The notes beneath the pieces are model-generated. The model made no database searches and was not told the DNA's origin. It was given only the letters and a program-made list of their open reading frames with translations. The translations under genes were made by a program, and so were the position numbers. A DNA stretch of 64,000 bases from DATFKA01 sp042095835 (GTDB taxonomy: Bacteria > Bacteroidota > Bacteroidia > Chitinophagales > Saprospiraceae), in contig JBELML010000007.1 in assembly GCA_042095835.1 (NCBI GenBank), positions 31,072-95,071 of the forward strand, given 5' to 3'. Shown piece after piece: positions 16,957 to 26,400 of the stretch (within the stretch, counting starts at the first letter, position 1; each line of letters begins with the position of its first letter).

Positions 16957-17676
16957 ATGAAATACCTCTATTTATTTTTTCTTGCGCTAATAATACCAGC
17001 CTTTGGAATAGCTCAATTTGAGCAATCAATAGATATCGTTGGCGGAATCGGAACATCTTTTCGGAGTCTCCAAGCAGATAGTGGCGAACTAGCGATCCAA
17101 AATATACTCGATAGACGGCAAGAGCGAGAGATCAGCAAAACAAGTTGGCAAATTGGGTTTCATTACAACCGTAAGCTCACCGAAAAACTAAGGATCAGAA
17201 CGGGATTCCGCTTTGCTAGTCTTGGCTATGACGAGCAATACCGTGATAGCTTACGTTGGGGTACCTATCACGATGGACAAGGAGTTATTATGTCATCTGG
17301 ATTACAAGATCTAGAACTTAGATTATCATTCTGGATGTTTGAGCTTCCAATGCTAGCCAGGTGGGAAATGAATGCGAAAAAGCTTTCGCCCTTCATTGAA
17401 TTTGGTGCTTTACCATCTTTTTACGTAACGAGTTACGGCCATTTTCTGATTGATGGGCAAGGGCAACCCCATCTGACCGAGCGCTATGGTTCTAATGTTA
17501 ATTCATTTCACTTGGCAAGCTTTGCCTCGGTTGGTGTAAACTATTTGATGAACGAAAAGCTTCAGGCTTTCATTCAGCCTAATATTCGCTACTATTTTAC
17601 CAATACCAGTAAAGGGCCTATCAAGGAAAAACTTTATAGCTACGGGTTGGAACTAGGGCTGCGCAAGCAAATTTAA
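16957..17676 (+). CDS. outer-membrane beta-barrel protein (PorT-like)
   Basis: The 239-residue protein has a signal peptide (residues 1-19, ending FGIAQ). It consists of alternating amphipathic strands such as WQIGFHYNRKLTEKLRIRTG, FELPMLARWEM and FHLASFASVGVNYLM, finishing with LYSYGLELGLRKQI. This is the pattern of the porT/outer-membrane-barrel families abundant in Bacteroidota. The function is unknown; such proteins often serve as small barrels or T9SS accessory factors. The start lies only 7 bases after hairpin element copy D, so the leader is provided by that element. Its 3' end is 15 bases from the convergent ftcD gene. Confidence 0.75.
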   Translation: MKYLYLFFLALIIPAFGIAQFEQSIDIVGGIGTSFRSLQADSGELAIQNILDRRQEREISKTSWQIGFHYNRKLTEKLRIRTGFRFASLGYDEQYRDSLRWGTYHDGQGVIMSSGLQDLELRLSFWMFELPMLARWEMNAKKLSPFIEFGALPSFYVTSYGHFLIDGQGQPHLTERYGSNVNSFHLASFASVGVNYLMNEKLQAFIQPNIRYYFTNTSKGPIKEKLYSYGLELGLRKQI

Positions 17677-17691
17677 ATCTGGACTTAACAG

Positions 17692-18729
17692 TCATTTCCC
17701 AAACAAGCGATACTCCAAAACCTTCTCTTCTGCATCAAAGGGCTTTAGCTCCGCTAAGCCCAAGCGCTCAATGGCTAATTGGACTAATTCTTGTTCTGAA
17801 AGGTCTACATCCTGGGCATAAAATTTACCAGCAGCCAGAAAACAGCTCAAGGGGGCCATGCCAATTAGTTCGGAACCCGTCACCTGAACACCTGCTTGTT
17901 TTGCTATTTCACGGCAGGCTTCGAAGGCTTGGTGCATGTTGGTGTGTTCCATGTTAGTGAGGTTCATGGAGACCTGAGCGCAATTGTATTCATCAATAAA
18001 CCAACCAATGGCCTTGAGAGATTTTCGCAGTCCTGGTACTCGGATTGCTTGGCCTTTTTCGTCTCTTTTCAGGGCTCCCTTGAGGCTGCCATCTACCCTT
18101 AGTAGGTACCCACTTTCTCGGACTCTCTGAGCAATGCGTTGCGCAATTTCAGTAGATGGGGTATTCAGATTGACATTGTAAGCAATCAAGAACGGACGAG
18201 CACCAATCACCGTTGCCCCTGCACTTGGATGCCCACTTTTCGGGCCATAATCAGGTGCCCATTGGGCTTGTCGAAGCTTTGATGATAGTCCTTCATATTC
18301 TCCTTTTCGGATGTGGGCTAGGTTTTTTCTATGAGAAAATTGAGCAGATTGCTCGTATAGATAAACGGGAATTTGCAGTTCTTGCCCTACGCGTTGTGCC
18401 AATCTTTTGGACCACTCTACCACTTCATCCATTGATATGCCTTGTATAGGAATGAGAGGGCAAACATCGGTAGCACCCATTCTGGGATGTGTGCCTTGGT
18501 GCTGATTCATGTCGATCTGCTCACTGGCTATTTTTATGGCTTGAAAAGCAGCTTCTATTACCTGGGCAGGAGGCCCTGCAAAAGTCATCACCGTACGATG
18601 GGCATCAAAGCCAGGATCAAGGTGTAATAATTGGACATGCTCTACAGATTCAATAGCAGATTGGATGGCCTGAATGACCACTAGGTTTTGGCCTTCACTA
18701 AAGTTGGGAACGCATTCGATGAGGGGCAT
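17692..18729 (-). CDS. ftcD: glutamate formimidoyltransferase
   Basis: The 345-residue protein corresponds to the formiminotransferase domain of FtcD without the cyclodeaminase domain. Family landmarks are the start IECVPNFSEG, DAHRTVMTFAG, the HPRMGATDVCPLIP block near residue 80 with the catalytic histidine, and YLYEQSA. It transfers the formimino group of N-formimidoyl-glutamate to tetrahydrofolate, the last step of one histidine degradation route. No hutH, hutU or hutI gene is in the window, so the rest of the pathway must be elsewhere. It is monocistronic here and convergent with the barrel gene. The region upstream of its ATG holds a minisatellite. Confidence 0.93.
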   Translation of the reverse strand: MPLIECVPNFSEGQNLVVIQAIQSAIESVEHVQLLHLDPGFDAHRTVMTFAGPPAQVIEAAFQAIKIASEQIDMNQHQGTHPRMGATDVCPLIPIQGISMDEVVEWSKRLAQRVGQELQIPVYLYEQSAQFSHRKNLAHIRKGEYEGLSSKLRQAQWAPDYGPKSGHPSAGATVIGARPFLIAYNVNLNTPSTEIAQRIAQRVRESGYLLRVDGSLKGALKRDEKGQAIRVPGLRKSLKAIGWFIDEYNCAQVSMNLTNMEHTNMHQAFEACREIAKQAGVQVTGSELIGMAPLSCFLAAGKFYAQDVDLSEQELVQLAIERLGLAELKPFDAEEKVLEYRLFGK

Positions 18730-18840
18730 GATATCTAATGCTATAATGGTTTAATGCTTTCTCTGACGGAGCTTCCGCAGAGGCATATTGTAATGATTGA
18801 GTACTATTAATGTGTAAGTTAGCCCAGTCTCTCCCCAGGT

Positions 18841-19290
18841 CATTATGTGCTATGTGTCAAGTGTCAGGTGCCAAGTACAACTCTTCTAACTCCTCTCCCC
18901 AAGTCTCCAAGTCCCCCTGTCTCCCAGTCTCTCTTCCTGTCTCCCAGTCCCCCAGTCATTATGTGCTATGTGTCAAGTGTCAGGTGCCAAGTACAACTCT
19001 TCTAACTCCTCTCTCCCAGTCCCCAAGTCCCCCAGTCCCCAAGTCTCTCTTCCTGTCTCCCGGTCATTATGTGCTATGTGCCAAGTGTCAAGTACAACTC
19101 TTCTAACTCCTCTCTCCCAGTCTCCCAGTCCCCCGGTCTCCTCTCTCCCGGTCTCCTCTCTCCCGGTCTCCCAGTCATTATGTGCTATGTGCCAAGTGTC
19201 AGGTGTCAAGTACAACTCTTCTAACTCCTCTCTCCCAGTCCCCAAGTCCCCCAGTCTCTCCCCCGGTCTCCAAGTCCCTCAGTCTCTTCA
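18841..19290 (+). repeat. intergenic minisatellite, four ~110-bp units
   Basis: Units start at 18841, 18957, 19065 and 19176, giving periods of 116, 108 and 111 bases. Each begins CATTATGTGCTATGTG, followed by CAAGTGTCA, GTACAACTCTTCTAACTCCTC and a variable run of short CCCAGTC/CCCAAGTC/CCCGGTC/CTCTCTC repeats. Unit 3 lacks a few bases between the CAAGTGTCA and GTACAACT blocks. The open frames across it have a repetitive Ser/Pro/Val composition and are not genes. The array ends within a few bases of the stop codon of the DUF1232 gene (19292). Confidence 0.9.
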
Positions 19291-19291
19291 C

Positions 19292-19678
19292 TTACAATTT
19301 CTTATCAACCGCTTCGAGGTCTTCAGGTTTGATCTCGGAGAACCACTTAGCCAAGTGGACTTTGGCATTAGATCGAACCTCGGCATTCACAAAACTAGCG
19401 ATCGTCACCAGGGTGAAGCTCATGAGGTAGACATCATCGTAGAAACCAATAAATGGTTTTAAATCTACAATCAAATCAGCTGGAACAATTAAGTAGCCCA
19501 AGGCCCCTATTATAATACGACGTGCCCAGGCGGGCGTCTCTTTTCTCTTGTAGGCATAGTATAAAAGAAGTGCCGTATAGGAAGTTTGTACTCCAATACG
19601 ATTAGCTGAATTCTTGATAAATTCCCAAAATTTAGTCTCGCTAAATTTGGTCTGATATTTTTTAATCAACTCTTTCAT
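19292..19678 (-). CDS. DUF1232 (YkvA-like) membrane protein
   Basis: The 128-residue protein matches the YkvA/DUF1232 family. It has a basic N-terminal helix (KELIKKYQTKFSETKFWEF), a hydrophobic stretch (VQTSYTALLLYYAYKR), and the signature segment IIIGALGYLIVPADLIVDL followed by FIGFYDDVYLMSFTL. The conserved P-x-D-L-I-x-D and Y-D-D acidic residues are kept. Members are small inner-membrane proteins of unknown function. The stop codon abuts the minisatellite array at 18841-19290, so only the 3' untranslated region is repetitive. The ATG at 19676-19678 is the natural start. Confidence 0.85.
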   Translation of the reverse strand: MKELIKKYQTKFSETKFWEFIKNSANRIGVQTSYTALLLYYAYKRKETPAWARRIIIGALGYLIVPADLIVDLKPFIGFYDDVYLMSFTLVTIASFVNAEVRSNAKVHLAKWFSEIKPEDLEAVDKKL

Positions 19679-19871
19679 CTCGATGCAATTTGTATCAATA
19701 TAACGAATCCTACCAAAAAATGTTATTTTTTTCTACCAACGCTAAGAAAAAGTTGGTGGCTAGTAGTGGCCTTGGCGACTACTTGTAGTTGCTAGCCTAC
19801 CTACAAAAGTCAAACATGTATTGATAAATTTCACCTTTTCAATCAACTCATAAAAATGTAACTTTGCGCTC
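19679..19871. other. intergenic spacer with imperfect stem
   Basis: This non-coding DNA lies between the divergent DUF1232 and trhO genes; together with element copy B the gap is 413 bases. GGTGGCTAGTAG near 19754 can pair imperfectly with TTGCTAGCCTACC near 19790. No gene is seen. Confidence 0.4.
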
Positions 19872-20031
19872 AGTAGCGGACAAAGAATAAGTATCGCATT
19901 TTGATCGAAAAGGTTTTGTGCCAAGACAAGGCAAAAAACGTAGATGATGCAGGGCATCAGCGAGGCTTTTTAACGCCGTATTGGTGCAAAAGATTCCATC
20001 AAAATCGAAAAGTTATTTTTTGGCTGTTACT
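19872..20031 (+). repeat. dispersed ~160-bp hairpin element, copy B
   Basis: It is nearly identical to the copy at 32845-33004 (opposite strand) and aligned with the copy at 12500. It starts AGTAGCGGACAAAGAATAAG, has the central stem GATGC-AGG-GCATC and ends AGTTATTTTTTGGCTGTTAC. The two halves are imperfect reverse complements over most of their length, so the whole unit can fold into a single hairpin with arms of about 80 bases. It ends 60 bases before the ATG of trhO. Confidence 0.88.
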
Positions 20032-20091
20032 CAGTTTGATTAAACCGTATTGTTAACGGTAAGCCTGCAACTTACCTGTCAACTTATACAA

Positions 20092-21138
20092 ATGAAAAAA
20101 TTATACAATCGCGTCAATAAAGACGAATTGAAGGAGCAGCTATTGGCTTCTGATGAGAAAAGAGTAACCCTCTCCTTTTACCAATACCACAATATTACGG
20201 ACCCACAACAGTTCAGGGATGAATTTTACCTGGGGCTGAGTGAGCATGGTGTGTTTGGTCGAATCTACGTAGCCGCTGAAGGAATCAATGGACAAATATC
20301 TGTACCAGAGGCGAGTTTTGATGCCTTCAAAGCCTATCTCTTTTCTATTCCTTGGTTGAATAATATTCGGCTCAATATCGCTATCGAAGACGATGGTAAA
20401 TCCTTCTACAAACTCAAGATTAAAGTCCGGGAGAAGATTGTAGCAGATGGCCTCGATGATACGAGCTTTGATGTCACCAAGCGTGGTAAACACCTTTCTG
20501 CCCAAGAAGTCAATCAACTTTTGAATCAGGACGATACCATCGTAGTAGATATGCGCAATCACTATGAGAGCGAAGTGGGTCATTTTGAAGATGCTATTTG
20601 TCCTGATGTGGAGACCTTCCGCGAGGCTCTACCTCTAGTAGAAGATATGCTCGATGATAAAAAAGACGAAAATATTGTCATGTACTGCACCGGCGGAATC
20701 CGTTGCGAAAAGGCGAGCGCCTATTATATGCATAAAGGTTTCAAAAATGTATTCATGATCGATGGAGGTATCATCGAATACGCTCGTCAATGTGAGCAAC
20801 TGGGCTTAGAGAATAAATACATCGGCAAAAATTTCGTCTTCGACGAACGAATGGGCGAGCGTATTAGTGAGCAAGTCATAGCCAAGTGCCACCAATGTGG
20901 TAAACCCTGCGATACACACATCAACTGCGCCAACGATGCCTGTCATATCCTTTTTATACAATGTGAGGAATGTGCAGCCAACTACGAGCAATGCTGCTCT
21001 CGCAAGTGCGCCGACTTCAATCAACTCCCCGAAGAGCGACGCGAACTACTCAAAGGAACGATTGAGTTCAATGGTAGCAAGTTTGGTAAAGGTCGCTACA
21101 AAGCATTCAAAAAAGACGAAGGCTTGGTGTTGGAGTAA
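20092..21138 (+). CDS. trhO: tRNA uridine(34) hydroxylase, rhodanese-related
   Basis: The 348-residue protein matches TrhO/YceA. An N-terminal acylphosphatase-like domain (VTLSFYQYHNITDPQQFRD, GRIYVAAEGINGQ) is followed by a rhodanese domain with the catalytic loop CTGGIRCEK (Cys199, Cys205). A Cys-rich C-terminal region contains CHQCGKPC, CANDAC and CCSRKC, probably a metal site. It hydroxylates uridine 34 of certain tRNAs in the cytoplasm, giving 5-hydroxyuridine. The ATG at 20092 was chosen because homology begins with MKKLYNRV; an upstream in-frame ATG at 20050 would add 14 residues without family similarity. Hairpin element copy B lies 60 bases upstream and probably forms part of the leader. 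Confidence 0.93.
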   Translation: MKKLYNRVNKDELKEQLLASDEKRVTLSFYQYHNITDPQQFRDEFYLGLSEHGVFGRIYVAAEGINGQISVPEASFDAFKAYLFSIPWLNNIRLNIAIEDDGKSFYKLKIKVREKIVADGLDDTSFDVTKRGKHLSAQEVNQLLNQDDTIVVDMRNHYESEVGHFEDAICPDVETFREALPLVEDMLDDKKDENIVMYCTGGIRCEKASAYYMHKGFKNVFMIDGGIIEYARQCEQLGLENKYIGKNFVFDERMGERISEQVIAKCHQCGKPCDTHINCANDACHILFIQCEECAANYEQCCSRKCADFNQLPEERRELLKGTIEFNGSKFGKGRYKAFKKDEGLVLE

Positions 21139-21254
21139 GTTCAATGGCTCAATGAGTGAATGACTCAATATTGTAATGATTTATTACATCACCACATCTA
21201 CCGTAGGTAGAAATGGTTCCGTACATTTGGTAATAAAATGACCAGCAACAACTT

Positions 21255-21707
21255 ATGAAACTCTTTTTGATAGGCCTATTTTTCTTTTGCCTAGGCTCGA
21301 CCTATGCTCAATCTAATAAAGAACTTGTTCTAGGATTTACCTATGGCCCTTCTGCTATAACGACTTTCGATGGTGGAGAGCAACCTTTTCAAATCCAAAA
21401 TCCACTTTATTTTGGAACCACCTATTTCTCTGGTAAGTGGGGCATTAATCCATATTACAACTTCGGAACAAATGGAATAGGAGTCTTTTTAATGCACCAA
21501 ACTACAGCGCCTGTTGGCACCTACTTGGTTTTCGAACAATCTTTCCATACCGATTTTGGTGTTGTTGGTTTAGGCCTGACCTCACCATTGTATAGTCCTT
21601 ATGTGCAAGGTTTTATCGAGTTTGGCCATTCTTATGGAGAAGGTAGCAGCCCAGCTTTGGTGATAGGTATGTATCTCAGCTTTTCAAGACAATTAAAGTC
21701 ATGGTAG
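21255..21707 (+). CDS. small exported beta-rich protein
   Basis: The 150-residue protein has a signal peptide (residues 1-18, ending STYAQ). It is followed by alternating strands such as KELVLGFTYGPSAI, PLYFGTTYFSGKWGINPYYN and VQGFIEFGHSYG, finishing LVIGMYLSFSR. It looks like a small outer-membrane barrel or a barrel fragment; no specific family is recognised. It follows trhO by 116 bases on the same strand, a spacer that contains GTAATG/CATTAC motifs and possibly a promoter. The function is unknown. Confidence 0.65.
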   Translation: MKLFLIGLFFFCLGSTYAQSNKELVLGFTYGPSAITTFDGGEQPFQIQNPLYFGTTYFSGKWGINPYYNFGTNGIGVFLMHQTTAPVGTYLVFEQSFHTDFGVVGLGLTSPLYSPYVQGFIEFGHSYGEGSSPALVIGMYLSFSRQLKSW

Positions 21708-21728
21708 GCAGAGGTAAGAAGGATTGGT

Positions 21729-21808
21729 GTAATGTTTTAATGTTGTAGTGATGTAATGTTATAGTGATTTATTACATCACCACATCACTACACCACTATA
21801 TCATTACA
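21729..21808. repeat. GTAATG/CATTAC-rich imperfect palindrome
   Basis: The interval between two convergent genes consists of short variants of TGTAATG and TGTAGTGATG, followed by their complements (ACATCACTAC, ATCATTACAT). GTAGTGATGT near 21746 pairs with ACATCACTAC near 21781. It may act as a bidirectional terminator. Similar strings recur near 15516, 21175 and 54717. Confidence 0.6.
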
Positions 21809-21819
21809 TGAATAGACCA

Positions 21820-23250
21820 CTACCAAGTAAATCGGTTATACTTAATCATCGTCATATCGCCACTGAATAACATATCAGAGGAGTGATTCATGATGTCCAT
21901 TCCATCATCGCCTTTGTATTTATTGTAGTCCAATCCCCATTTGCAGTCAAAGTAGTTGTAAGCACAATCGTTGCTATCTGTACTCAATACGGTTTTTCCA
22001 AATTTGCACTTAGGACGGAAACAAGGAGACTCAAAGTTGGCGTCCAATTTGATCAAGGCCTGCATTACGGTACGTGACGAAGTCGTATTAGAGTTTCTAT
22101 AGGCACTTGAAACAGAAACATTTCCTTTGTTCCACTCCGAAATAAATTTATTGGCTTGGTTGGGATAGAAGTTTACCCTTCTGGCACCAACGACTGCTTT
22201 TGCGCCGACTTGGACAAATTCATCTCTTAGCGTTGCCCCAAAGCAATGTACACCATACACCAGGCGAATCGGGAATTTGCCCCTTGAGAATTGACCGGCA
22301 TTATCATAGAGTTCCTCAATAATATCCTCTCCAGTGATTTCTTCCTGGTTTTCTAGCAAAGAGATTTTGTTATCAAAACCATGAGAGAAGATAAAGATGT
22401 CGATATAATATCCATCTTCAGCTAGTGCTTTCAACTCCGAGAAAAAAGTAGCTTTTGATGGATTTTTCAAATGGCGATCTGGCTTGCGACTACCACTATA
22501 GGTGCGCTTGAGTAGCACACTTTTGTCATAGCCCTCAAAACAATTACCATAAGCCAGTTGAGCATTCTGAATGAGGTTGAAAAAAGGAGAATCGTCAAAA
22601 AGTGCAATCGTCAAGGAAGCAGATTTGTTGGGATAGTAACCCTCAGGGACCGTCTCTGTAGTCACCGATACTTTGACGGTGATTTCGGCGGCGTGATCAT
22701 TACTCGTATTGCCTTTGAGGGAAAACTCCGTCCCGGTGCGACCAATGTAGTTGCCCTTCTTATACTTAGGTATTAATGGATTGCCTGTGTCTTCAAGATT
22801 GACTTTATAGACTCTTTGAGCTTTTAAGTCGACCCACAACCTTAAGAAACTTTGCTTGCTAGCAAAACTGACATCAACGATATCATCTTTGCCGCCACAT
22901 AAGGCATCGTCCTTGTCATAGACTTTAATCACGATCATAGCATTATCTTCATCCATGGGGAATACGGTCTTCAAGGACCAAGCTGGACGGATGTCGTTGC
23001 CTTCCCATTCTGCGTAAGTTTTACTGGTTGCATCCTGCTGTACCAATCCTAGGCTAGCGTGTTCTAGGCCCGTGCCTTGCACAATTTCGGCGTAATAGTC
23101 CATTAAGCGATTACAAGGCGCTTTTTCATTGGGCCCTGAGAGTGTTTTTAGCCGAACGATCTTGGTCGTTACATTGCGGACACCTTGGGCATTTATAGAA
23201 AAAGAAAATAAAAGGCTGAAAAAAATAAAAACGAACATTCTGGATTTCAT
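21820..23250 (-). CDS. secreted caspase-fold (clan CD-like) putative cysteine protease
   Basis: The 476-residue protein has a signal peptide (residues 1-22, ending SINAQ). Residues ~30-130 form a beta-rich region with MIVIKVYDKDDALCGGKDDI, reminiscent of a C2-like sandwich with acidic loops. Residues ~235-385 resemble a caspase/CHAT-type hydrolase: a hydrophobic strand before a histidine, YIDIFIFSHGFDNK with His290, and a second strand before a cysteine, IRLVYGVHCFGATL with Cys336. The 46-residue His-Cys spacing fits clan CD peptidases. The C-terminus has six cysteines (CFRPKC, CAYNYFDC and two others nearby), suggesting disulfides in an exported protein. No T9SS domain is seen. The assignment rests on motif order, not on a family match. 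It is convergent with the small barrel gene and has no operon partner. Confidence 0.65.
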   Translation of the reverse strand: MKSRMFVFIFFSLLFSFSINAQGVRNVTTKIVRLKTLSGPNEKAPCNRLMDYYAEIVQGTGLEHASLGLVQQDATSKTYAEWEGNDIRPAWSLKTVFPMDEDNAMIVIKVYDKDDALCGGKDDIVDVSFASKQSFLRLWVDLKAQRVYKVNLEDTGNPLIPKYKKGNYIGRTGTEFSLKGNTSNDHAAEITVKVSVTTETVPEGYYPNKSASLTIALFDDSPFFNLIQNAQLAYGNCFEGYDKSVLLKRTYSGSRKPDRHLKNPSKATFFSELKALAEDGYYIDIFIFSHGFDNKISLLENQEEITGEDIIEELYDNAGQFSRGKFPIRLVYGVHCFGATLRDEFVQVGAKAVVGARRVNFYPNQANKFISEWNKGNVSVSSAYRNSNTTSSRTVMQALIKLDANFESPCFRPKCKFGKTVLSTDSNDCAYNYFDCKWGLDYNKYKGDDGMDIMNHSSDMLFSGDMTMIKYNRFTW

Positions 23251-23445
23251 GATAAAAATTTTATGTGATTGAATTCGCCTAATAGACTGGCGGCTATCCT
23301 ATCTCTTCCCGAATGATTTGGTTAAGAGGTTGTTAAAAGGGGCTTGGAGGTTTTACGTCTACAAAGTCGCCACCCTATTTGTCTAAGAATTTGTTGCTTC
23401 CTATATTTATCATCTTACACTATTGATCATTTCAACTCAACTATT

Positions 23446-26400
23446 TTGAAGAAATCGATTTTTCTCAGTCTCTTGACTTTATTCTTGTTTTCTGACAGTT
23501 TCGCACAATTACCCCTCGATCACCTTGAATACCGAAATGTGGGGCCTACTCGTGGTGGTCGTGCCACGGCAGTAGCCGGGATCGCATCTCAACCCAACGT
23601 ATTCTATATGGGGGCTACTGGTGGCGGTGTTTGGAAAACAGACGACTATGGTATCAGCTGGCGTAATGTATCGGATGGCTATTTCTCAACGCCATCTATT
23701 GGGGCGATCCGAGTTGCACAAAACGACCCCAATATTGTCTACGTTGGAACAGGTTCTGATGGCTTACGCTCCAATGTCATTGCCGGTAAAGGCGTCTACA
23801 AATCGGTAGATGCAGGAAAATCCTGGAAGCATATTGGCTTAGAAAAGGTAGGGCAAATTGGGGCGGTAGAAATCCACCCTGCCGACCACAATACCGTATT
23901 TGTCTCCGCTATTGGAAATGCCTTTGCACCCAATGCTGAAAGAGGCGTTTATAGAACTAAAGATGGTGGACAAAGCTGGGAGAAAGTCTTGTTTATTTCA
24001 GATAAAACTGGCTCCGCTGACCTGGAATTCATGCCAAGTAATCCTAATATTATATACGCTACCGTATGGCGCGCAGAACGTAAGCCCTGGACAATCATCA
24101 GTGGTGGTAAGGAGAATGGCGTTTATAAATCAGTAGATGGAGGAGATACCTGGACTAAACTAGAAAAAGGCTTGCCAACTGATATTGTAGGCAAGATCGA
24201 CTTGGCTGTTTCTCCTGCCAACACAAGTTTGGTTTATGCTTTAGTAGAGGCTCCAGATGGCAAAGGAGGGATGTACAAATCTCTTGATCAAGGAGAGACC
24301 TTTGAGCATGTTTCTGATAATCCAGGCTTGACTTTGCGCCCATTTTATTATACCAATGTAGATGTTGACCCACAGAATCCTGATGTGCTTTATGTGATGG
24401 CTACTCCTTATCTGAAGTCCGTAGATGGTGGTAAAAGTTGGTTCAGACTCAATCCTCCGCATGGAGATAACCATGATATGTGGATCAATCCAAATGATCC
24501 CAATTTGTTCATCCAAGCAAATGATGGCGGTGCTAATGTTACCCATAATGGGGGCAAAACCTGGTCTAGCCAGCTCAATCAACCGACCGCAGAGTTGTAC
24601 CAAGTGGAAGTCGACGATCAATATCCCTATTGGTTGTACGCTGGTCAGCAAGATAATTATACCACGATTTCTGTACCCAGTTTACCGCCCTATTCACACC
24701 AAGCAGGCGCCATAGGACTCGTGATGAATACTGGTGGTTGTGAAACTGGACCAGCGGTGCCCAAACCAGGCAATGCAGATATCGTCTACGCCAATTGTAA
24801 AGGAAGGTTTTCGGTATACAACAAACGTACAGGACAAGAACAAAGCTACGATGTGGGCGCGGCATATATGTATGGACACAATCCTAAAGAGTTGAAATTT
24901 AGGTTTCAAAGAGTGGCGCCTATTCATGTGTCGCCGCATAATCCGGATGTGGTTTATCACACCTCACAGTTCGTTCATAAAACGATGGATGATGGCAAGA
25001 CCTGGGAGATTATTTCCCCAGACCTAACGGCCTTTGAAGAAGATAAGCAAGTGATATCTGGTAGCCCGATTACAAGAGATATCACGGGCGAGGAATTTTA
25101 CAGTACGATCTACTCTATTCGGGAATCAGCCTTGGAGGAAGGTGTTATTTGGGTAGGTTCCAATGATGGGCCTGTTCATGTGACGCAAAATGGTGGAGGT
25201 AAATGGGCCAATGTCACCCCCAAAGGTCTACTTCCAGGAGGTAGAGTTGATTGTGTAGAGCCTTCTAGTCATATTGCTGGTAAAGCTTATTTTTCGACAA
25301 TGCGTTACCAATTAGGAGATTGGAAACCTTATATCTACAAGACCACCAATTATGGAAAATCCTGGACCCTATTGACCGATGGTAGTAATGGTATTCCAGC
25401 GGATTATCCTGTACGTGTGGTTCGGGAAGATCCGGATAGAGAAGGCTTGCTGTATGCCGGTACGGAGTATGGTATGTTTATTTCCTTTGATGATGGCCAG
25501 TCTTGGCAGTCGTTCCAACAGAATCTACCAGTGACGCCTATTACGGATGTCAAAGTGCATCGCAAAGACTTGGTTCTTTCTACAATGGGTCGTTCTTTCT
25601 GGATTATGGATAACCTTACTTCCTTGCACCAAAAGGCTGATCAATTGGCCGACTCAGCGCCTTATTTATTTACGCCCAAAGAACATATCCGCTACCGTTA
25701 TCGTGGACGTAGTGGTACCGAGCATATTAGTTATCCCTTACCGGCCGCATCGATTGAATACTATATTCCTGAAGGTGTAAAAGAACCGATCAAACTAGAA
25801 ATATTTGATGCAGAAGGGACAAAGGTCCGAACCTTTTTGAGTAGTAATGCCAATAAGCAGAAAAATGCTAAGGTAGTGCGAGATATGGCCACCAATATGG
25901 TTGCCTATTCTATTAATAGTCGCCTAAAGAATAGCCCTGGAATGCACGAATTTCAGTGGGATATGCGCCATACCGGAAGTTGGGATGCCTCTTCAAGGAG
26001 AGCTTATAGTCGAGGACCGATGGTTACTCCTGGTGTGTATACCCTACGTATGAGCATCGGCGAAAAGACAATGGAACAGGACTTAAAGGTGATAATGGAC
26101 CCCAAAGTAGAAGCTTCAGGAGTGAGCCTGGTAGATTTAAAAGCACAAGAGAAAGTTGGCCTTGAAATTGTATCTCTATTGACGGAAGTCAAAAAGATGA
26201 GCCATCAGATCAATAAAGACCTAGGAAAACTAAAGAATAAAAAAGAGGCTACATCTGAAGAAAAAGCTAAATTAGCCCAACTGGAAGAAGTGAAAAAAAT
26301 GCTCGTACGTGCACAAGGAACCTACACCAAACCTATGTTGATTGATCAAATCAATTACCTATATGGTATTGTAGGTCGAGCAGATCAATTGCCTGGAAGA

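Noticed and set aside
18841..19290. CRISPR array
   Set aside because: The units are ~110 bp, without short palindromic repeats or unique ~30-40-bp spacers, and there are no cas genes.
18810..19462. Three overlapping open frames on the plus strand and one on the minus strand across 18.8-19.5 kb
   Set aside because: They translate minisatellite DNA in several frames (Ser/Pro/Val-rich repeats) and overlap the real DUF1232 gene; no frame is favoured.
24155..24960. Several minus-strand frames of 70-136 codons opposite the BNR protein gene
   Set aside because: They are shadows of a strongly coding plus strand; the sequences have no family features.
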